From Candidatus Omnitrophota bacterium (lineage in GTDB: Bacteria > Omnitrophota > Omnitrophia > Omnitrophales > Aquincolibacteriaceae): a stretch of DNA of 64,000 nucleotides. The DNA lies in contig JACPXK010000034.1 in NCBI GenBank assembly GCA_016196565.1, positions 51,288 to 115,287 on the forward strand, in the 5' to 3' direction. Below the pieces are notes generated by a model. It had not been told where the DNA came from and made no database searches. It saw only the letters and a list, made by a program, of their open reading frames with translations. Shown in pieces: positions 44,736-52,907 of the stretch. How positions within the stretch are numbered: the stretch's first letter is position 1; every line of letters starts with the position of its first letter. The position numbers were made by a program, and so were the translations under genes.

Positions 44736-45683
44736 ATGGTTCAGGCATTGGGAAAACTAAAAAAAATTGATTTGAGGGTTGTCTGGGAGCATGAAGCGCT
44801 TTCTTTTACTAAATGGTTGTCTCGAGAGGAAAATCTTGAATTGTTAGGCGAAGAGCTCGGGATCTCAATTAAACTTCTTAAAACCGAAGCCAATGTAGGC
44901 AGTTTTAATGTTGACATTTTGGCAGAAGAAGAAGGGTCCGATAGGAAAATCATTATTGAAAACCAGTTAGAAACAACAAATCATGATCATCTGGGAAAGT
45001 TGATTACTTATGCATCAGGCATAGATGCTGAAGTGATTATTTGGATTTTTAAAGAAATTCGGGAGGAACATCGCCGTGCCATTGATTGGCTTAATGAGCA
45101 TACAGATGAAAGCATAGATTTTTTTGCAGTTAAAATGGAAGCATGGAAAATCGGCGATTCTTTGCCGGCACCCAAATTCCAAATAATCAGCAATCCGAAT
45201 GATTGGGCAAAAATTGCTAAGGCTAAAACTGAAGAAAGCAGATTGACCGATACGAAGCTTTACCAGTTAGACTTATGGAATAATTTTAAGAAATATGCTT
45301 CCGAACACAATCTAAGTTTAAATCTGACAAAAACTTGGCCCCGGCATTGGTATAGTTTCAGTATAGGGAGTTCCGCATGCATTCTCTCATTGACGGTTAA
45401 CACCAAATCAAAGGAACTTAGCTGCGAACTATACATCCCCGATGATAAGGAGTTTTTCGACTTTTTATTTGAAAAAAAAGATGAGATAGAAAAAATTTCT
45501 AATCTAAAGCTCGAATGGATGCGTCTTCCAGAGGACACAAAAGCTTCACGGATTAAAACTTCAAAAAAATTCGAGGTGATTGGAAATCCGGATTTCTCAA
45601 AATATAAAGAAGCTTTCGAATGGATGCGAGTTAATCTGGAGAATTTTAAAGAAATATTCAGCAAATATTTGTCATCTTATTGA
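44736..45683 (+). CDS. DUF4268-type PD-(D/E)XK nuclease-like protein
   Basis: 315 residues with a strong SD (AGGAGGAG, 44725-44732). The N-terminal half has the restriction-nuclease-like core of this family: GSFNVDILAEEEGSDRKIIIENQ (D...ExQ arrangement), followed by TNHDHLGKLITYASGIDAEV, IIWIFKEIREEHRRAIDWLNEHT. The C-terminal half has the DUF4268 region with KYASEHNLSLN and YKEAFEWMRVN. Such proteins occur singly or near restriction and defence genes; the substrate is unknown. Base composition is more AT-rich than the neighbours, which fits acquisition. Confidence 0.75.
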   Translation: MVQALGKLKKIDLRVVWEHEALSFTKWLSREENLELLGEELGISIKLLKTEANVGSFNVDILAEEEGSDRKIIIENQLETTNHDHLGKLITYASGIDAEVIIWIFKEIREEHRRAIDWLNEHTDESIDFFAVKMEAWKIGDSLPAPKFQIISNPNDWAKIAKAKTEESRLTDTKLYQLDLWNNFKKYASEHNLSLNLTKTWPRHWYSFSIGSSACILSLTVNTKSKELSCELYIPDDKEFFDFLFEKKDEIEKISNLKLEWMRLPEDTKASRIKTSKKFEVIGNPDFSKYKEAFEWMRVNLENFKEIFSKYLSSY

Positions 45684-45725
45684 AGGTAGGATAAATACTG
45701 AATTGGGGTCGGGTCAGGGGCATGT

Positions 45726-46442
45726 GTGAGTAACAGGCTATTTGAAAAAATCGTTGAGAAATTGCGCAGGGAAGCATTTCGAACTAAAAAAATCTGGCAT
45801 CGTAAAAGCGCATGGAATGAGATGAAGATGATGGATGGCGGCAAGTTCGCTACGTCAGTGAATATCGAAAAAGCCGTCAATGTAATCGAAAAACAAATCA
45901 AATTATTTTGTGAAGACCCTTTTAAAAATGGCCGAGGGGGAGGAAAAGAATTTTGCTCCCTAAGAAAGATCATCACGAAGGCAAGCAAAGAAGAAGCCCG
46001 AATGGAAAGGGCATTAGTGATTTCGGTACCTGCTTTATACAATCGATTCAATTTTTTGTCAGGTTTGACGGCGAAAGAATATAACGGTCAGGCAAAGCAC
46101 ATGACCGTTGATTTGGTGAACGGGGACAAAAATTGCAGGGTGGTAAATTCTTTTATTGAATTAAAGGCGGGAAATAACACGAGTGAGAACCCGCTAAGTG
46201 CTCTTTGTGAAGTCGTTATGTATTTTTTGCTTTTCAAAAAAGTAAAGGAAAAGACAAAATTACCCATCGGGCAAGCAAAACAATTTAAGCTAGTCGTTTT
46301 AGCGCCGAAAGAATATTACCGGTATTTCGATGACGATCAAGATAGCGATATGCGTAAAAAGATTGCATCTTCAATGACAAAGTGTCTGGGAATTACCTGT
46401 GAATTTGAAAATTACCGTGATGCCTTGTCAAACGGGAAATAA
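45726..46442 (+). CDS. Hypothetical protein with PD-(D/E)XK-like core
   Basis: 238 residues from GTG 45726 (AGGGG 6 bases before). I do not recognise the family. The centre, HMTVDLVNGDKNCRVVNSFIELKAG followed by an alpha helix SALCEVVMYFLLFKK, has the D-x(n)-ExK layout of PD-(D/E)XK nucleases (core motif SFIELKAG). No signal peptide or membrane segment. It lies 42 bases after the DUF4268 gene on the same strand and may belong to the same accessory unit. Confidence 0.6.
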   Translation: MSNRLFEKIVEKLRREAFRTKKIWHRKSAWNEMKMMDGGKFATSVNIEKAVNVIEKQIKLFCEDPFKNGRGGGKEFCSLRKIITKASKEEARMERALVISVPALYNRFNFLSGLTAKEYNGQAKHMTVDLVNGDKNCRVVNSFIELKAGNNTSENPLSALCEVVMYFLLFKKVKEKTKLPIGQAKQFKLVVLAPKEYYRYFDDDQDSDMRKKIASSMTKCLGITCEFENYRDALSNGK

Positions 46443-46443
46443 T

Positions 46444-47202
46444 TTATAGAAGCGATAACCCGCCGTCGGCGATGAGGGTTTGACCGCAAATCCAATTTGA
46501 TTCCGGAGAGACTAAAAAGGCCACGACGCGCGCTAAGTCATCCGGCTCGCCCATACGTCCGGCCGGCGTTTTCCGGGCAATTTCTTTTTTTAGTTCTGCG
46601 AAATTAGGGTAAGAGCGAAGGGCATCCGTTTCGACGGCCCCGCCCGAAACACAGTTCACCCGTATTTTTTTCGGGGCAAGTTCAACCGCCAGGTATTTTA
46701 CCAGGGTTTCAAGGGCAGCTTTTGAAATTCCGATTGCGCCGTAAGAGGGGAGAAAACGATGGGCTCCCAAACTGGAAATGGCAATGATATTTCCTTCTCC
46801 TTTTTTCTCCATGAACGGAACTGCTTTTTGAGTCAAAGTAAGCAAGGCCTTGGCGTTGATTTCCAAAGATAAATCCCATTGATTGGCTTTAAGCTGATAA
46901 ACCGGTTTGAAAGCCCCCATGGCAGCGTTATGAATCAGGATATCAACGCCGCCTAATTCTTGGGCAGCATGTTGGATGAGTTCTTCGCAGGCTTTGGGAT
47001 CGCCCACGTTAGCCTGAAAGGCTGTAGCTTTTACTCCGCAAGCGATGATTGATTGAACAGTTTGGCTGGCCGCCTCTTCATTGCGCACATAATTGACAAC
47101 CACATTGCTTCCCATTTGCGCCAACCGCAGGGCAATGGCACGTCCGATACCGCGGGAAGCGCCCGTCACAACGGCTGTTTTATTTTGTAAAGGCTTATTC
47201 AT
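46444..47202 (-). CDS. fabL: FabL-like enoyl-[ACP] reductase (SDR family)
   Basis: 252 residues. Rossmann NADPH site TGASRGIGRAIAL at residues 11-23; NAAMG; active site SSLGAHRFLPSYGAIGISK, where Tyr and Lys are spaced Y-x6-K as in enoyl reductases rather than Y-x3-K of ketoreductases; VSGGAVETDALRSYPN and TPAGRMGEPDDLA follow the B. subtilis FabL pattern. It would perform the last reduction of a fatty-acid elongation round. It is divergent from the methyltransferase-dehydratase-ACP-KS operon, so it may serve that pathway. A ketoreductase function is the alternative. Confidence 0.75.
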   Translation of the reverse strand: MNKPLQNKTAVVTGASRGIGRAIALRLAQMGSNVVVNYVRNEEAASQTVQSIIACGVKATAFQANVGDPKACEELIQHAAQELGGVDILIHNAAMGAFKPVYQLKANQWDLSLEINAKALLTLTQKAVPFMEKKGEGNIIAISSLGAHRFLPSYGAIGISKAALETLVKYLAVELAPKKIRVNCVSGGAVETDALRSYPNFAELKKEIARKTPAGRMGEPDDLARVVAFLVSPESNWICGQTLIADGGLSLL

Positions 47203-47274
47203 GGGGCAAGAGCATAGACGGCCGGTCTATAAAAATCAAATAAAAAGTATTCCTTTCGGCCGATTCAGCCTTTG

Positions 47275-47283
47275 TGTTATAAT
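47275..47283 (+). promoter_or_regulatory. Extended -10 promoter of the lipid/polyketide operon
   Basis: TGTTATAAT (TGn-TATAAT), start point near 47290, 32 bases before the first gene. No convincing -35. Confidence 0.5.
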
Positions 47284-47321
47284 TCCTTCGCTTAAAACCA
47301 GTCCTGAACACAGGATCCAGC

Positions 47322-47936
47322 ATGAACATTCGAAATATCCAACGCCATTTGCTTGACGGCGTTGTGAGCCGTTTTCCAGGTCTTGGCCTTGATAAACGGG
47401 CAGAGTCCATGGTTCAGGTTTTTGAGAATGATTTACCTCAAAAAAGCCAAATCCTGGATGTCGGCGGAGGCTGGGGATTTTATGCGGCTCCTTTGGCGGA
47501 ACGCGGGCATCAATTAACAATCCTTGATGTTGTCAAACCGGGAATTCAAAAAGCTCCGGTCATTCTTTACGGGGGAGAACGTTTCCCTTTTGAAGATAAA
47601 AGTTTTGATGTCAGTATTCTGGTGACGGTTCTGCATCATGTTCCGTTTCCGGAAAAAGTGATTGAAGAAGTGCGGCGCGTTACCCGGCACGCGGTTATTT
47701 TAGTGGAAGACCTTTACCATCATAGCCTTGGCCGATGGTGGACCGTGCTGAGGGATCAGCTTTTTAATTTCGAATTTTTCGGGCATCCCTGCAATTTTAA
47801 GAAAAGAGAAGAGTGGCTTTCGCTTTTTGAAAGCTCGGGTTTTTCTCTGAAGTCCGAAAAAAAAATTTATACCTGGCTTGCAGGATTGCGTATTTTAAAC
47901 GGTGTTTTCATTTTTAAATTAAACCCTTCAACGTAA
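47322..47936 (+). CDS. Class I SAM-dependent methyltransferase
   Basis: 204 residues of the UbiE/Methyltransf_11 type. SAM-binding motif I ILDVGGGWGFYAAPLA (about residue 44), motif II acidic ILDVV, then FPFEDKSFDVSILVTVLHHV, the common motif IV/post-I block. The C-terminal third (WWTVLRDQLFNFEFFGHPCNF) is a lid typical of lipid or quinone methylases. It is the first gene of the operon that runs to 52903, so a polyketide, lipid or aromatic head group is the likely substrate. Confidence 0.8.
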   Translation: MNIRNIQRHLLDGVVSRFPGLGLDKRAESMVQVFENDLPQKSQILDVGGGWGFYAAPLAERGHQLTILDVVKPGIQKAPVILYGGERFPFEDKSFDVSILVTVLHHVPFPEKVIEEVRRVTRHAVILVEDLYHHSLGRWWTVLRDQLFNFEFFGHPCNFKKREEWLSLFESSGFSLKSEKKIYTWLAGLRILNGVFIFKLNPST

Positions 47937-47940
47937 GGTA

Positions 47941-48360
47941 TTGTCCCGAGTGAGCGTCGTATCCATTGATAAAATTTTGTGGGTGAAATCCGGTGAAGGC
48001 ATTGCCGCCGCGGGCCATATCCCTCTCGAATCGGAATTCTTTCAAGACCATTTCCCTGATTTTCCCGTTCTTCCCGGAGTGCTCGCTCTGGAAATGCTCA
48101 AACAAACGGCCGAGGCCTATCTGGAAAAAACGAGTCCAGGATCCCAAACGCATTATTTTCTAAAACAAATTCATGCCACTCGTTTTTCCACCTACCTGAA
48201 ACCGGGGGATGAGTGGGAAAGTCACTTAAAATTAATCGCTGAAGAGGGCAATCAAACCCGATGGTCTGCGGAGCTTCTCCATAAGGGGAAAATTGCTGTG
48301 TCGGCTCAGCTGACCATGGAAGGGAAAATTCCTATTTTGACTCAAGGAGGACAAATTTAA
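47941..48360 (+). CDS. FabZ/FabA-like 3-hydroxyacyl-ACP dehydratase
   Basis: 139 residues, hotdog fold. The catalytic His is in FFQDHFPDFPVLPGVLALEM, with the E of the same helix; this is the FabZ signature HFPxxPVxPGVL. It removes water from beta-hydroxyacyl-ACP. TTG at 47941 or GTG at 47950 are both possible starts. It lies 4 bases after the methyltransferase and 1 base before the ACP gene. Confidence 0.85.
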   Translation: MSRVSVVSIDKILWVKSGEGIAAAGHIPLESEFFQDHFPDFPVLPGVLALEMLKQTAEAYLEKTSPGSQTHYFLKQIHATRFSTYLKPGDEWESHLKLIAEEGNQTRWSAELLHKGKIAVSAQLTMEGKIPILTQGGQI

Positions 48361-48361
48361 A

Positions 48362-48754
48362 ATGCAACAAGAGATCGCTTCAAAAGTTCAAGAGGTGCTT
48401 TCCGCCGCACTCGGAGTTGACCGTCAGGAGGTTCGTCCCGACGCGGCTCTTTCGCGTGATTTGGGCGCAGAATCCATTGATTATATCGATATTATTTTCA
48501 GGTTAGAAAAGGCCTTCGACATCAAAATTCCAAGCGGCGATCTTTTTCCCGGCAATATCTTGAACGATGACCGCTTTGTTCAAAGCGGTGTGGTGACTCC
48601 TGCAGGGCTTGCTGAATTAAAGGCGAAAGTCCCGTATTTGAATATTGATGCTTTTGCGCGCGACCCTCAAGTCAGCAAGCTCAGTGATTTTTTTACGGTT
48701 CAAATGATTATTCAATATGTTCAGGATCGTTTGGCCAAAGAAGTGAAGGCCTGA
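48362..48754 (+). CDS. Acyl carrier protein, long form
   Basis: 130 residues, against about 80 for ordinary AcpP. The phosphopantetheine site is DLGAESIDYIDI (Ser near residue 39), followed by FRLEKAFDIKIPSGDLFPG. A C-terminal extension of about 50 residues (FVQSGVVTPAGLAELKAKVP, then DPQVSKLSDFFTVQMIIQYV) makes it a dedicated carrier rather than the housekeeping ACP. Confidence 0.85.
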   Translation: MQQEIASKVQEVLSAALGVDRQEVRPDAALSRDLGAESIDYIDIIFRLEKAFDIKIPSGDLFPGNILNDDRFVQSGVVTPAGLAELKAKVPYLNIDAFARDPQVSKLSDFFTVQMIIQYVQDRLAKEVKA

Positions 48755-48775
48755 GAGGCCGCCCAGGTTTTACGG

Positions 48776-49204
48776 ATGCGCTGGCTTCTCCTTGACGAAG
48801 TGGTTACGATTGCGCGCAGCCGATTTGCCGAAACCCGCAGCCGCATTCCTCAAAGTCCGGTAAGCGCTGAACTCCTTCTGATGGAAATGATGGCCCAGAC
48901 AGGGGCCCTTTTGCTTGGCGCCGAAAATGATTTTCAGGAAGATTTAATTTTCGCCAAGATCGACCGGGCCAATTTTTATTCCGGTTTTCCATCCGGTCAA
49001 AAAATCGAAATTCATGCGACCTCGGATCATTTGCGTCCCGAAGGGGCATGGTTTGACGCCGAGATTAAAGCTTCAAACGGAAAAGTGGCCGACGGACGGT
49101 TTTTTTTGGTCAATGTGGGGCGTTTTGTTCCGACGCAAACAAGACCTGCAACCTTTCATGAGAATTTCATGAATTATTTTAACATTCGCGAAAAGGTAAA
49201 ATGA
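48776..49204 (+). CDS. Hotdog-fold dehydratase-like protein without catalytic His
   Basis: 142 residues. WLLLDEVVTI and the helix SAELLLMEMMAQTGALLLG correspond to the FabZ/ApeP-type hotdog (start strand and central 'hot dog' helix), but where FabZ has HFPxxPVMPG this protein reads RIPQSPVSAE, lacking the histidine. It may be a non-catalytic partner of the dehydratase at 47941, or a thioesterase-like variant. Its end overlaps the next start by 4 bases (ATGA). Confidence 0.65.
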   Translation: MRWLLLDEVVTIARSRFAETRSRIPQSPVSAELLLMEMMAQTGALLLGAENDFQEDLIFAKIDRANFYSGFPSGQKIEIHATSDHLRPEGAWFDAEIKASNGKVADGRFFLVNVGRFVPTQTRPATFHENFMNYFNIREKVK

Positions 49205-50493
49205 GTAAGCGGCGTGTTGCGATTACTGGATTAGGGCTGCTCACCCCCTGCGGCAGAGGATGGCAGCCTTATTGGCAGGACCTTTTGGACAGCCGTTCCA
49301 GCATCCGCCGGATTTCCAGTTTTCAGCTTAACGGTTTTCCCTCCAAATATGCCGGTGAAATTTTGGATTTTGATCCCGCCGTTTATATCAAGCAGCGCAA
49401 ACTTTTAAAAGTGATGTCCCGCGATATTCAGTTTTCCGTTGGTGCCAGTCAGCTCGCCATTGAAGATGCCTTCCTTAAACTCGATCAAATTGACCGCAGC
49501 CGTTTTGGCATTTCGCTTGGCGTCGGCATTATCAATAATGATTTGGATGAAATCGGCGTCGGTATTCGCAGCGGTTTGGACGGCCAAGGCCAGTTTCAAA
49601 TGGATAAATTCGGCCAAGACGGCATACGCGCCCTTTTTCCTTTATGGTTTTTAAAATATCTGCCCAACATGCCGGCCTGTCATATTTCCATTGCCCACGG
49701 TCTGCATGGCCCCAGCAACACCATCACCACCTCTTCGGCGGCCAGCACGCAAGCCATTGGCGAGGCCTTTTTAACCATTCAACGCGGCGACGCCGATTTG
49801 ATGCTTGCCGGCGGAGCGGATTCGAAAATTAACGCCATGGGAATTTCACGTTTTCATATGCTTGGTCTTCTTTCTCAAAGCGGTTCGGCGGCGGCAGATT
49901 TTTCTTATTGTCCTTTTGACAAACGGCACGACGGTATGGTGCTGGGAGAAGGTTCCGGTTTGCTTGTGATTGAAGAGCTTGAGCACGCGCGCAAGCGTGG
50001 AGCCAAAATTTACGGGGAAATCGTGGGCTATGGGTCTTCTTCCGATTTTAATTATGATCCGCGTTCCATTGAGGATTTTAACGGTAAAAAATTGGCCATG
50101 ACGCGCGCCCTTCATAACGCGGAAATGGAGCCGCGGGAAATCGACTTTTTGATGGCTAACGGAAGCGGCATTCCTTCGGAAGATATTCAGGAAGCGCGTG
50201 CGGTGGAATCGGTTTTTCAGGATGCCGTCCAAGATTTGAAAATTACAGCCACCAAACCCATTACCGGGCATCTTGTTTACGGAGCCGGAGGCGTTGAAAT
50301 GGCCGGGGCACTTCTTGCTTTGGACCGGGGAATCATTCCCCCGATTGCCCATTTTGAATCTCCGGATCCCGAATGTGATCTGCCCTTTGTAAAATCCCGG
50401 CCTCAAAGCGAAGAACTCGATTCCTTTCTTTTTAATTCTTTCGGTTTCGGCGGACAAAACGCATCCCTGGCGGTAAGAAAGGCCCAGTCGTGA
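49201..50493 (+). CDS. Ketosynthase-like protein, Cys replaced by Ser (chain-length-factor-like)
   Basis: 430 residues, full KAS II (FabF) fold, starting ATGSKRRVAITGLGLLTPCG-like (protein SKRRVAITGLGLLTPCGRG). The active-site region reads NTITTSSAASTQAIG with Ser at residue 179 where a KS has Cys; the first catalytic His is lost (LMANGSGIPS instead of NAHGTxT); the second is kept in PITGHLVYGAGG. This is the pattern of chain-length factors / KS-beta, which pair with an active KS. The gene overlaps the next, active KS by GTGA, which supports a heterodimer. Confidence 0.85.
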   Translation: MSKRRVAITGLGLLTPCGRGWQPYWQDLLDSRSSIRRISSFQLNGFPSKYAGEILDFDPAVYIKQRKLLKVMSRDIQFSVGASQLAIEDAFLKLDQIDRSRFGISLGVGIINNDLDEIGVGIRSGLDGQGQFQMDKFGQDGIRALFPLWFLKYLPNMPACHISIAHGLHGPSNTITTSSAASTQAIGEAFLTIQRGDADLMLAGGADSKINAMGISRFHMLGLLSQSGSAAADFSYCPFDKRHDGMVLGEGSGLLVIEELEHARKRGAKIYGEIVGYGSSSDFNYDPRSIEDFNGKKLAMTRALHNAEMEPREIDFLMANGSGIPSEDIQEARAVESVFQDAVQDLKITATKPITGHLVYGAGGVEMAGALLALDRGIIPPIAHFESPDPECDLPFVKSRPQSEELDSFLFNSFGFGGQNASLAVRKAQS

Positions 50494-51797
50494 CCCAAAA
50501 ACGGCGTGTGGTCATTACCGGTATCGGAGCCGTAACGCCGCTAGGTCTTTCTGTAGCGGATACTTGGAAAGGGCTTTTGCGGGGACAATCCGGCATCGGT
50601 CCGATCACGATTTTTGACGCCAGCGAATTTCCTTCCCGGATTGCCGGGGAAGTCAAAGGCTTTGATTTTGAAAAATGGCGCCGTCGTGACCCTGCTTTGG
50701 ATCATGCGGGACGCAGCACTTTTTTTGCCCTCAAAGCGGCCGATGAAGCTTGGAGGGATTCCCATTTGCGTCCTTTCAATATCAATTCCGAACGTTTCGG
50801 TATTTATTTTGGAGCGGGTGACAGCGGGATTGATTTCGGCTCTTTCGTCAAAACCGTTTCTTCTTCTTTAGGAAGCAACGGTTCTGTGGTGGACAAAGCT
50901 TTGTACCTCGAATCTTCCGCGCAAAATATGAATGCTTTGAGGGAATTGGAATCCCAGCCCTTCATGACCGTCACTCACATCGCCCGTTATTTTGATATTC
51001 GCGGGCCGGTTTGTAATTGCCTGACTGCTTGTGCGGCTTCAAGCCAAGCTATCGGGGAGGCCGCGGAATGGATCAAGACCGGCTATGCCGACGTTGTGAT
51101 GTCCGGAGGATCTCATTCCATGATTTATCCTCTAGGGGTGGCAGGATTTAGTTTGCTGACCGCACTTTCCACTCAAAATGAAAATCCCCGTAAAGCCTCG
51201 CGCCCTTTTGATAAACATCGGGACGGTTTTGTGCTGGGTGAAGGCGCGGCGGTGGTGATTCTCGAAGAGTTGAATCATGCACTCAAACGCGGCGCTAAAA
51301 TTCACGGGGAAGTAATCGGTTATGGATCGACAGCCGATGCTTTTCGTTTGACAGATATGGATCCGGAAGGCAAGGAAGCCCAGCGCGCTTTGGAAATTGC
51401 CATGCGAAAAGGCGGAATTACTCCCGAGGATGTGGACTATATCAATGCCCACGGAACGGCAACAAGCGTCAATGATTCGGTTGAAACCGTTGTGATCAAA
51501 AAAGTGATGGGCAAGCGCGCCTATTCCATTCCTGTCAGTTCCATCAAATCGATGGTGGGACATATGATCGCGGCAGCGGGGGCGCTGGAAGCCATCGTTT
51601 GTCTTCTTGCCATGCGTGATTCCTTGATTCCGCCCACGATTAATTATGAAGAACCCGATCCGGATTGTGATCTCGATTATGTGCCGAATGTACTGCGCGA
51701 ATCCAGCGTCAAAGTCGCCCTTTCTAATTCTTTTGGTTTTGGCGGACAAAATATTTGTCTTGCCTTGAAAAAATTTTCAGAAAGCGAAATCCTGTGA
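50490..51797 (+). CDS. Beta-ketoacyl-ACP synthase (KAS II / KS-alpha type)
   Basis: 435 residues. Complete catalytic triad: Cys181 in CLTACAASSQAIG, His321 in NAHGTATSVND, His358 in SMVGHMIAAAGALE. It condenses malonyl-ACP with the growing acyl chain. An insert of about 45 residues between 105 and 150 (SSLGSNGSVVDKALYLESS) is longer than in FabF. Together with the Cys-less neighbour it forms a KS-alpha/KS-beta pair as in type II polyketide and aryl-polyene systems. Start GTG overlaps the previous stop and its own stop overlaps the next start. Confidence 0.9.
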   Translation: MTQKRRVVITGIGAVTPLGLSVADTWKGLLRGQSGIGPITIFDASEFPSRIAGEVKGFDFEKWRRRDPALDHAGRSTFFALKAADEAWRDSHLRPFNINSERFGIYFGAGDSGIDFGSFVKTVSSSLGSNGSVVDKALYLESSAQNMNALRELESQPFMTVTHIARYFDIRGPVCNCLTACAASSQAIGEAAEWIKTGYADVVMSGGSHSMIYPLGVAGFSLLTALSTQNENPRKASRPFDKHRDGFVLGEGAAVVILEELNHALKRGAKIHGEVIGYGSTADAFRLTDMDPEGKEAQRALEIAMRKGGITPEDVDYINAHGTATSVNDSVETVVIKKVMGKRAYSIPVSSIKSMVGHMIAAAGALEAIVCLLAMRDSLIPPTINYEEPDPDCDLDYVPNVLRESSVKVALSNSFGFGGQNICLALKKFSESEIL

Positions 51798-52903
51798 GCG
51801 GAATGAAAGCGCTTTTTTTGACCGGAATTACGGGAACCCTGGGTAAAGAGATTATCCGAAAACTTTTAACCACAACCGAGGACCGTCTTTATTTACTTAT
51901 CCGCCGTCAAAACCGGTTTTCGCATTGGGACCGTGTCCGGAAAATTTTGGCGGACATGGGGCTCGAAGTTTTTTTAGGAACGCGGGTTCAGGTGATAGAA
52001 GGCGATATTACGCTTCCCTCCTTTGGTTTAAAGTCCCATGATTTGGAAGTTTTACAGCGGGAAGTGACGGAATTTTATCATATTGCGGCGCTCACGGCTT
52101 TGAACGGGTCCGAGGCCGATTGTATGAAAATCAATTTGGGCGGAACGGAAGAGGCGTTAAAGCTGGCTTGGGAATTCCGTCAAAAAGGCCGGCTCAAAAG
52201 ATTTTTTTATTTCAGCACGGCCTATGTTTCCGGCAGTTTGGAACGGTTTGTCGCGCCCGAAGATGGGCTTCCCAAGACGCCTAAGCATGCCAATTTTTAC
52301 GAATCCAGCAAGTATCAGGCAGAAACAAAAGTCCGAGAAGCCATGAAGGCAGGACTTCCGGTGACCATTTTCCGTCCGAGCATTGTGGTGGGGCATTCCC
52401 AGACCGGCGAGGTTTCAGAATTCAATGTCATCTATCCTTTTTTGAAATTGTTTGTCCACGGTTTTTTATCCAAACTTCCTACCCGGCCGGAAAATTCTTT
52501 TAACATTGTCCCCATTGATTTTGTGGTAAATGCCTCGCTGGCTATCGCAAGCCAGGAAGATTCTTTATCCAAAACCTTTCATTTGGTGACCCAAGAACCT
52601 CCCACGATTGCCACCCTGCTTCAGCTCAGAGAAGCGGAATATCCCGAAATTCCGGAATTGGAAATTCTGGATCCGGATACTTTTTCTAAGGAAAATTTGG
52701 GGATTGAAGAGCAGTTTGTCTATGAAATGCTGGCGCCTTATTTAGGATACTTGAACGGCTCGCTTAGTTTTGATACCTCGAATACCGAAAAAGCGCTCGC
52801 GGGCACGGGCATCCAATTTCCCAAAACAGATTATGATTTTTGCAGGACGTTGATGCAGTATGCCGTCGATTGCGGTTATTTGATTATCCCCGAAAAAGCT
52901 TAA
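51794..52903 (+). CDS. NAD(P)-binding thioester/fatty-acyl reductase-like (NAD_binding_4)
   Basis: 369 residues from GTG 51794 (GTGA overlap). N-terminal nucleotide site LFLTGITGTLGKEIIRKLL, then EGDIT, IAALTALNGSE, and the SDR dyad S...YxxxK in FYFSTAYVSG and FYESSKYQAE. FRPSIVVGHSQTGEVSEFN is typical of the male-sterility/thioester-reductase branch. Members reduce acyl-thioesters to aldehydes or alcohols, which would release a chain from the ACP of this operon. A 3-beta-hydroxysteroid-like epimerase is the alternative. Confidence 0.8.
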   Translation: MSGMKALFLTGITGTLGKEIIRKLLTTTEDRLYLLIRRQNRFSHWDRVRKILADMGLEVFLGTRVQVIEGDITLPSFGLKSHDLEVLQREVTEFYHIAALTALNGSEADCMKINLGGTEEALKLAWEFRQKGRLKRFFYFSTAYVSGSLERFVAPEDGLPKTPKHANFYESSKYQAETKVREAMKAGLPVTIFRPSIVVGHSQTGEVSEFNVIYPFLKLFVHGFLSKLPTRPENSFNIVPIDFVVNASLAIASQEDSLSKTFHLVTQEPPTIATLLQLREAEYPEIPELEILDPDTFSKENLGIEEQFVYEMLAPYLGYLNGSLSFDTSNTEKALAGTGIQFPKTDYDFCRTLMQYAVDCGYLIIPEKA

Positions 52904-52907
52904 ACCC

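Noticed and set aside
46444..47202. Ordinary FabG ketoreductase
   Set aside because: The Tyr-Lys spacing is six residues and the TDAL...PN block matches FabL-type enoyl reductases better, although FabG is not excluded.
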